Positions 23,965-27,394 of a stretch of DNA of 27,394 bases are shown one piece after another; the stretch's first letter is position 1; every line of letters starts with the position of its first letter. The notes beneath the pieces were generated by a model, which was not told where the DNA came from, did not search any database, and saw only the letters and a list, made by a program, of their open reading frames with translations. Source of the DNA: JBBSEZ01 sp038239195 (lineage in GTDB: Bacteria > Planctomycetota > Planctomycetia > Gemmatales > Gemmataceae). Both the position numbers and the translations under genes were made by a program. The DNA is taken from assembly GCA_038239195.1 (NCBI GenBank), contig JBBSEZ010000083.1, positions 1-27,394 of the forward strand, read 5' to 3'.

Positions 23965-24819
23965 TTATTTCTTCTGGCGCGGCTCGGCCCTGCGGCTGGC
24001 GGTCCGTTGCTCCAAGTACTGCCGGATCTGCTCGGTGGATAGGTCCGCCAGGCGCTCCTCCGGCGGCAGCGACTCGACGACCTCCCGGCGCTCCTCCGGC
24101 GGCAGCGACTGGAGGGCCTCCCGCCGCTCCTCGTGCGTCATTTTCTTGAAATGCTTGCGGAAGTAGTCGCGCTCGAAGTCCTCCATCGTGTACGACACGG
24201 TAAAGCCCTCCCCCCGAAGCGCCTCGAAAAGTTGTCCCAGCACCCGGCTCGTCTGTTCCGAGCGCTGCCGGTAGGCGCCGCGGGCGAAGCCGAGCAGCTC
24301 CGGCGAGGCGCTGAACAGGTGAAGCGGGGCGTTGTGCTCCTCGCGCGGCAACTGGCCCGCGACGACGACGCGCACCGCGTCGGTGCCCCACTGGCAATGA
24401 TACACCCCCGCCCGCTCCTCCCGCCACGGCACCTGGCCCGCCAGGTTGTGCGGGAAGCGCGCGCACACCGCGTACAGCCGGAAGCGCCCCTCGGGCAGCA
24501 GGTCCGAGGGCGATTGGCTGGCGAACTTGCGGTAGGCGACGTAGTGCCCGATCAGCTCCTTCATGGCCCAGGCGTCCAGCGCCTCCTGGTGCGACTTGAA
24601 GGTGATCAGGTTGTGGCCCGCCAGCCCCTCCAGCCCGTCGGGCAGTCGGCCGGCGAAGCGCCCGCGCTTGCGGCGGAGCACCACCACGTCCAGGAGCTGC
24701 TGCTGCTGCGACAGGTCGCGCTCCACGTCCACGGCGAACGGCGAGCCGGTGAAGAAGTCGGTCAGCAGCATCCCGAACAGCCGGTGCCAGTCCCGCACCG
24801 CCTCCTGATCGACGGCCAT
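23965..24819 (-). CDS. PD-(D/E)XK-like protein with C-terminal SLPPEER repeats
   Basis: 284 residues from the ATG at 24819, with AAGGAGGG 7 nt upstream (24827-24834). The N-terminal part, DWHRLFGMLLTDFFTGSP then VDVERDLSQQQQLLDVVVLRR and HNLITFKSHQEALDAW, looks like a PD-(D/E)XK nuclease core of the Rpn or transposase-associated kind (D of LLDVV, K of TFKS). The usual Glu before the Lys is replaced (TFK rather than EFK), so activity is doubtful. The C-terminus holds 12-residue repeats (SLPPEERREVVE, SLPPEERLADLS and an earlier HEERREALQ unit), then a basic tail. I recognise the type from planctomycete genomes but not a named function. It is convergent with the HD gene. Confidence 0.7.
   Translation of the reverse strand: MAVDQEAVRDWHRLFGMLLTDFFTGSPFAVDVERDLSQQQQLLDVVVLRRKRGRFAGRLPDGLEGLAGHNLITFKSHQEALDAWAMKELIGHYVAYRKFASQSPSDLLPEGRFRLYAVCARFPHNLAGQVPWREERAGVYHCQWGTDAVRVVVAGQLPREEHNAPLHLFSASPELLGFARGAYRQRSEQTSRVLGQLFEALRGEGFTVSYTMEDFERDYFRKHFKKMTHEERREALQSLPPEERREVVESLPPEERLADLSTEQIRQYLEQRTASRRAEPRQKK
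24051..24158 (-). repeat. Three 36-nt tandem units within the PD-(D/E)XK-like gene
   Basis: The segment GCGCTCCTCCGGCGGCAGCG starts a unit at 24052 and again at 24088; a third, diverged unit starts at 24124. The first two are nearly identical over about 23 nt. They encode the SLPPEER repeats, a 12-residue period likely to be helical, and the repeat has kept frame. Confidence 0.75.
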
Positions 24820-25011
24820 CGGCCAGCCCTCCTTCTCCGCGACCGAGCGTGTGGTCCTTCACAGGGCGCGGTGCCCTTCGCCTTCAGCGTAAGGGCGAGG
24901 AGGCGCGGCCGCCACGAGATTATTCCTGGTCGCGTTCTCGGAGGCTGCGACGCCGGGCCGAGTTCCGGGCCTAACGTCCGCCCGGGCCCGGCACGATCCT
25001 GGCAAGCTGGC

Positions 25012-25338
25012 CCCGACAAGGTGCGCGGCGGGGACGTGTGCTTCTTCAGCTACGAGCGGCTGCCCAGGGGCACCGTGCTCGAGGGGCTGCTGCCCGTCTC
25101 GCCCGACCTGGTCGTCGAGATGCGCTCGCCGACCGACCGCTGGACGGCCGTCTTCGCCAAGGTGATCGAGTACCTCGAAAGCGGCTTCCGTGTGGTCGTC
25201 GTGCTGGACGGCGCGACCGCTTCCGCGTCGGTCTACCGAGCCGACGAGTTGCAGCAGGTCTTCCACAACGGCGACGACCTCACGCTGCCCGACGTGCTGC
25301 CCGGCTTCCCCGTCGCCGTCAATCGCCTCTTCGCCTGA
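25012..25338 (+). pseudogene. Uma2-family endonuclease, C-terminal fragment
   Basis: The frame ending at 25338 reads PDKVRGGDVCFFSYERLP, then PDLVVEMRSPTDRW, VIEYLESGFRVVVVLD and LTLPDVLPGFPVAVNRLF. These are the second half of a Uma2 (DUF820) PD-(D/E)XK protein: the D of GGDV, the E-x-R of VEMRSP (a Lys or Gln is more usual) and the closing LPGF motif. The N-terminal half expected in about 250 nt upstream is not there in any frame. Upstream the same frame is antisense to the preceding gene and has no fitting start; just before 25012 a neighbouring frame (TILAS) may be the frameshifted continuation, with a TAA further up. The 24820-25011 stretch otherwise shows no gene. A short product from a GTG at 25021 or 25036 cannot be excluded. 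Confidence 0.7.
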
Positions 25339-25675
25339 ACCGTTCGCGGCTGGCGGGGGGACTGGCGCCAACCGAGCAACCGAGCCTTCCCCCCCTGGGG
25401 CCCGAACACACTCACCCCAAAAGGTCGCGGGAAAGTGCGGGACGCCATCGAAGGCAACCTGGTGGGTGTCCTCCGGGTGTACCTCGACGTAGCCGTCGGG
25501 GCCAGGAACAGCGGCACGTTGAGCAGCGCCTGTCCCACTGCCGCCCCGTTCGCCTTATCGTTGGTGGTCCCCCTCGCCAAATGGTACGATGGCCGCTGTG
25601 GTTGCCGGACGTCCCGGCCCCGCAACACGTATCCGGCTCCCGTAGGCACCCCCCCTGGCGCGCAAAGGTGATCCC
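25339..25675. other. Intergenic stretch with no supported gene
   Basis: The space between the Uma2 fragment and the kinase gene holds no start-to-stop frame I can support. On the minus strand, about 25530 down to 25400, two frames joined by a single-base shift near 25500 read like coding sequence (LLNVPLFLA then DGYVEVHPEDTHQVAFDG). This could be a decayed gene but may be chance. The kinase promoter should lie at the right end; no clear box is seen. Confidence 0.4.
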
Positions 25676-27394
25676 ATGACCCCGCCCATGCCCCTCGCGA
25701 ACCACCCCGCCCGGCCCGAGGAGCAGGCCACCCTGCCGCCCATGCCGGGCCCGGAAACGGTCACGCTGCCGCCTTCCCTTCCCGCGAGCCCCGACGCAAC
25801 CCTCGCGCCGAGCCCTTCGCCGCTGCCGGCGCCCGCCGACGCCCGCGCCCCGGCGGGCTATGCCATCGAAAAGGAGCTCGGCCGCGGCGGCATGGGCGTC
25901 GTCTACCTCGCCCGCGACCTGGCCCTGAATCGGCCGTGCGCGCTGAAGATGATCCTGTCCGGCGCCCACTCCGGCGATGCCGAGATCGAGCGCTTCCGCA
26001 CCGAGGCGCAGGCCATCGCCCGCTTGCAGCACCCCGGCATCGTCCAGGTGTTCGAGATCGGCCAGCACGACGGCAAGCCATTCCTGGCCCTGGAGTATTG
26101 CCCCGGCGGTTCGCTCGACGCCAAACTGGCGAAGAGCCCGCTCGCGCCGAAGCAGGCGGCCGCGCTGGTCAAGGCGCTGGCGGAGGCGGCCCACGCGGCC
26201 CACCTGGCGCGCGTGATCCACCGCGACCTGAAGCCGGCCAACGTGCTGCTGACGGACAAGGGCGAGCCGAAGGTCACGGACTTCGGGCTGGCGAAGAAGC
26301 TGGACGAACAGGGCGCGACGCGGACGGGCAGCGTGATGGGCACGCCGAGTTACATGCCCCCGGAGCAGGCCGAGGGCAAAAAGGACGTCGGCCCGACTGC
26401 CGACGTCTACGCGCTGGGGGCCATCCTCTACGAGTGCCTGGCCTTCCGTCCGCCGTTCAAGGCGGCGACGGCGCTGGACACCATCCTGCAACTGCTAACC
26501 GAGGAGCCGGTGCCGGTGCGGCAGTTGAGCCCGCAAGCGCCGGTCGATCTGGAGACGATCTGCGGCAAGTGCCTCCAGAAGGATCCGAAGAAGCGCTACG
26601 CCACGGCACAGGAACTGGCCGACGACCTGGGGCGTTACCTGAACGGAGAGCCGATCCAGGCGCGACCGGTCGGGGCGGTCGAGCGAGCGGTGAAGTGGGT
26701 GCGGCGGCACGCGCTGGTATCGGCGCTGGCGGCGGCGGTCCTGATGGTGCTGATGGCCGGAGTCGTCGTGTCGAGCTATTTCGCCGCCACGGCGGGCGAG
26801 GAGGCAAAGGCGGCGCGGAAGGCCGAGAAAGAAGCCGAGGACCGTGCGGAGGCCGAGACCGCCGCGAAGGGGATCGCCCAGGAGGCCACGAAGCGGGCGG
26901 ATGCCGAGAAGAGACGAGCCGAGGCCCAGTTGACGCGGGCGGAGTGGCTGGTATACGCCGGCAAGCTGTCGCTGGCCCAGAGCGCGTTTCTGGAAGGCGA
27001 CGTCGCGCTGGCAGTGCAACATCTCGACGAGTGCCAGTGGAACCTGCGTGGCTGGGAACATCGCCACCTCTGGACACGTTTCAACAGCAAACAGACGTTC
27101 CTGGGGCACACAAACGGGGTGAGCAGCGTGGCGTTCAGCCCCGACGGCAAGCGCATCCTCAGCGGGAGCGGGGACAACACGGCGAAGGTGTGGGACGCCG
27201 AGAAGGGTCAGGAAGTCCTCTCCCTCAAGGGGCACACAGGCCCTGTGTTCAGCGTGGCGTTCAGCGCCGACGGCAAGCGCATCCTCACCGGGAGCATGGA
27301 CAATACGGTGAAGGTGTGGGACGCCGAAAAGGGCCAGAAACTCCTCACGCTGAAGGGACACACGGAGCAAGTGAACAGCGTGGCGTTCAGCCCC
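25676..27394 (+). CDS. Serine/threonine protein kinase with WD40 repeats (3' end outside window)
   Basis: Open to the window edge: 573 codons from the ATG at 25676 (AAAGG 6 nt upstream), with no stop. Residues 1-60 are Pro-rich with repeated TLPP-like units, probably disordered. The kinase domain (62-325) is complete: glycine loop GRGGMG (69-74), K91, HRD 182-184 with DLKPAN, DFG 202-204, and an activation segment ending in TPSYMPPE. A single membrane helix is at about 346-366, then a Glu/Ala/Lys/Arg-rich coiled coil (374-424). From about 477 WD40 repeats begin with a 42-residue period: GHTNGVSSVAFSPDGK and VKVWDAEKG types. Predicted as a signalling kinase with a cytoplasmic catalytic part; the repeats would sit on the other side of the membrane and sense or bind partners. 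This layout is common in Planctomycetes. Confidence 0.95.
   Translation, partial: MTPPMPLANHPARPEEQATLPPMPGPETVTLPPSLPASPDATLAPSPSPLPAPADARAPAGYAIEKELGRGGMGVVYLARDLALNRPCALKMILSGAHSGDAEIERFRTEAQAIARLQHPGIVQVFEIGQHDGKPFLALEYCPGGSLDAKLAKSPLAPKQAAALVKALAEAAHAAHLARVIHRDLKPANVLLTDKGEPKVTDFGLAKKLDEQGATRTGSVMGTPSYMPPEQAEGKKDVGPTADVYALGAILYECLAFRPPFKAATALDTILQLLTEEPVPVRQLSPQAPVDLETICGKCLQKDPKKRYATAQELADDLGRYLNGEPIQARPVGAVERAVKWVRRHALVSALAAAVLMVLMAGVVVSSYFAATAGEEAKAARKAEKEAEDRAEAETAAKGIAQEATKRADAEKRRAEAQLTRAEWLVYAGKLSLAQSAFLEGDVALAVQHLDECQWNLRGWEHRHLWTRFNSKQTFLGHTNGVSSVAFSPDGKRILSGSGDNTAKVWDAEKGQEVLSLKGHTGPVFSVAFSADGKRILTGSMDNTVKVWDAEKGQKLLTLKGHTEQVNSVAFSP
27104..27394 (+). repeat. WD40-coding tandem repeats, 126-nt period
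   Basis: The GGGCAC(A)CA of each blade start recurs near 27104, 27230 and 27356, an exact 126-nt spacing (42 codons). Two full units are seen and a third is cut by the window end. Units 1 and 2 are highly similar at the DNA level, including GACGGCAAGCGCATCCTCA and AAGGTGTGGGACGCCGA, which suggests recent duplication or gene conversion. Confidence 0.85.

Noticed and set aside
24133..25011. 401-codon plus-strand frame as one gene including the Uma2 part
   Set aside because: Its first 230 codons are antisense to the PD-(D/E)XK-like gene and look like shadow sequence; only the last part resembles Uma2.

Overview
The window looks like a piece of a planctomycete chromosome, probably Gemmataceae-like. 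It is GC-rich throughout. The gene content is typical of that group: a DUF1800/DUF1501 pair with a Tat signal, a DUF4058 protein, a Uma2-type fragment, a serine/threonine kinase with C-terminal WD40 repeats, and large proteins with family-specific architectures. No rRNA, tRNA or CRISPR array was seen. The assignment rests on recognising protein families by eye; no search was run.

Left part (1-5044): the first 138 bases are the 3' end of a group II intron (domains V and VI). It abuts a 37-nt sequence that recurs 124 nt further on. Three minus-strand genes follow: a DUF1501 Tat-exported protein, a DUF1800 protein, and a secreted protein of unknown function. A REPIN-like pair of inverted palindromes lies between the last two.

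Middle part (5149-11650): a metallophosphoesterase is followed by a compact six-gene operon for the kynurenine route of tryptophan breakdown. The genes are 3-hydroxyanthranilate dioxygenase, ACMS decarboxylase, kynureninase, kynurenine 3-monooxygenase, tryptophan 2,3-dioxygenase and kynurenine formamidase. Together they would take L-tryptophan to 2-aminomuconate semialdehyde, with alanine and formate released. Gene order is nearly the reverse of reaction order. A candidate promoter lies just upstream.

Right-middle part (11788-17729): a convergent acyltransferase-3 membrane protein, then a SNF2-family helicase with a SWIM zinc-finger protein directly downstream (a pairing like Bacillus YwqA/YwqB), then a DUF4058 protein on the other strand.

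Right part (17926-27394): the standout is one uninterrupted reading frame of about 1,800 residues. It joins an Rsm22-like methyltransferase domain with a Cys cluster to a RecQ-type helicase. The second helicase lobe is interrupted by a RecD2-like OB segment. The protein ends in an RQC-like zinc site and a long helical tail. An HD-domain protein follows on the same strand. Then come a minus-strand PD-(D/E)XK-like protein with short C-terminal repeats, a decayed Uma2 endonuclease fragment, and a membrane-anchored kinase-WD40 protein that runs off the end. The helicase fusion is the best candidate for an undescribed system.
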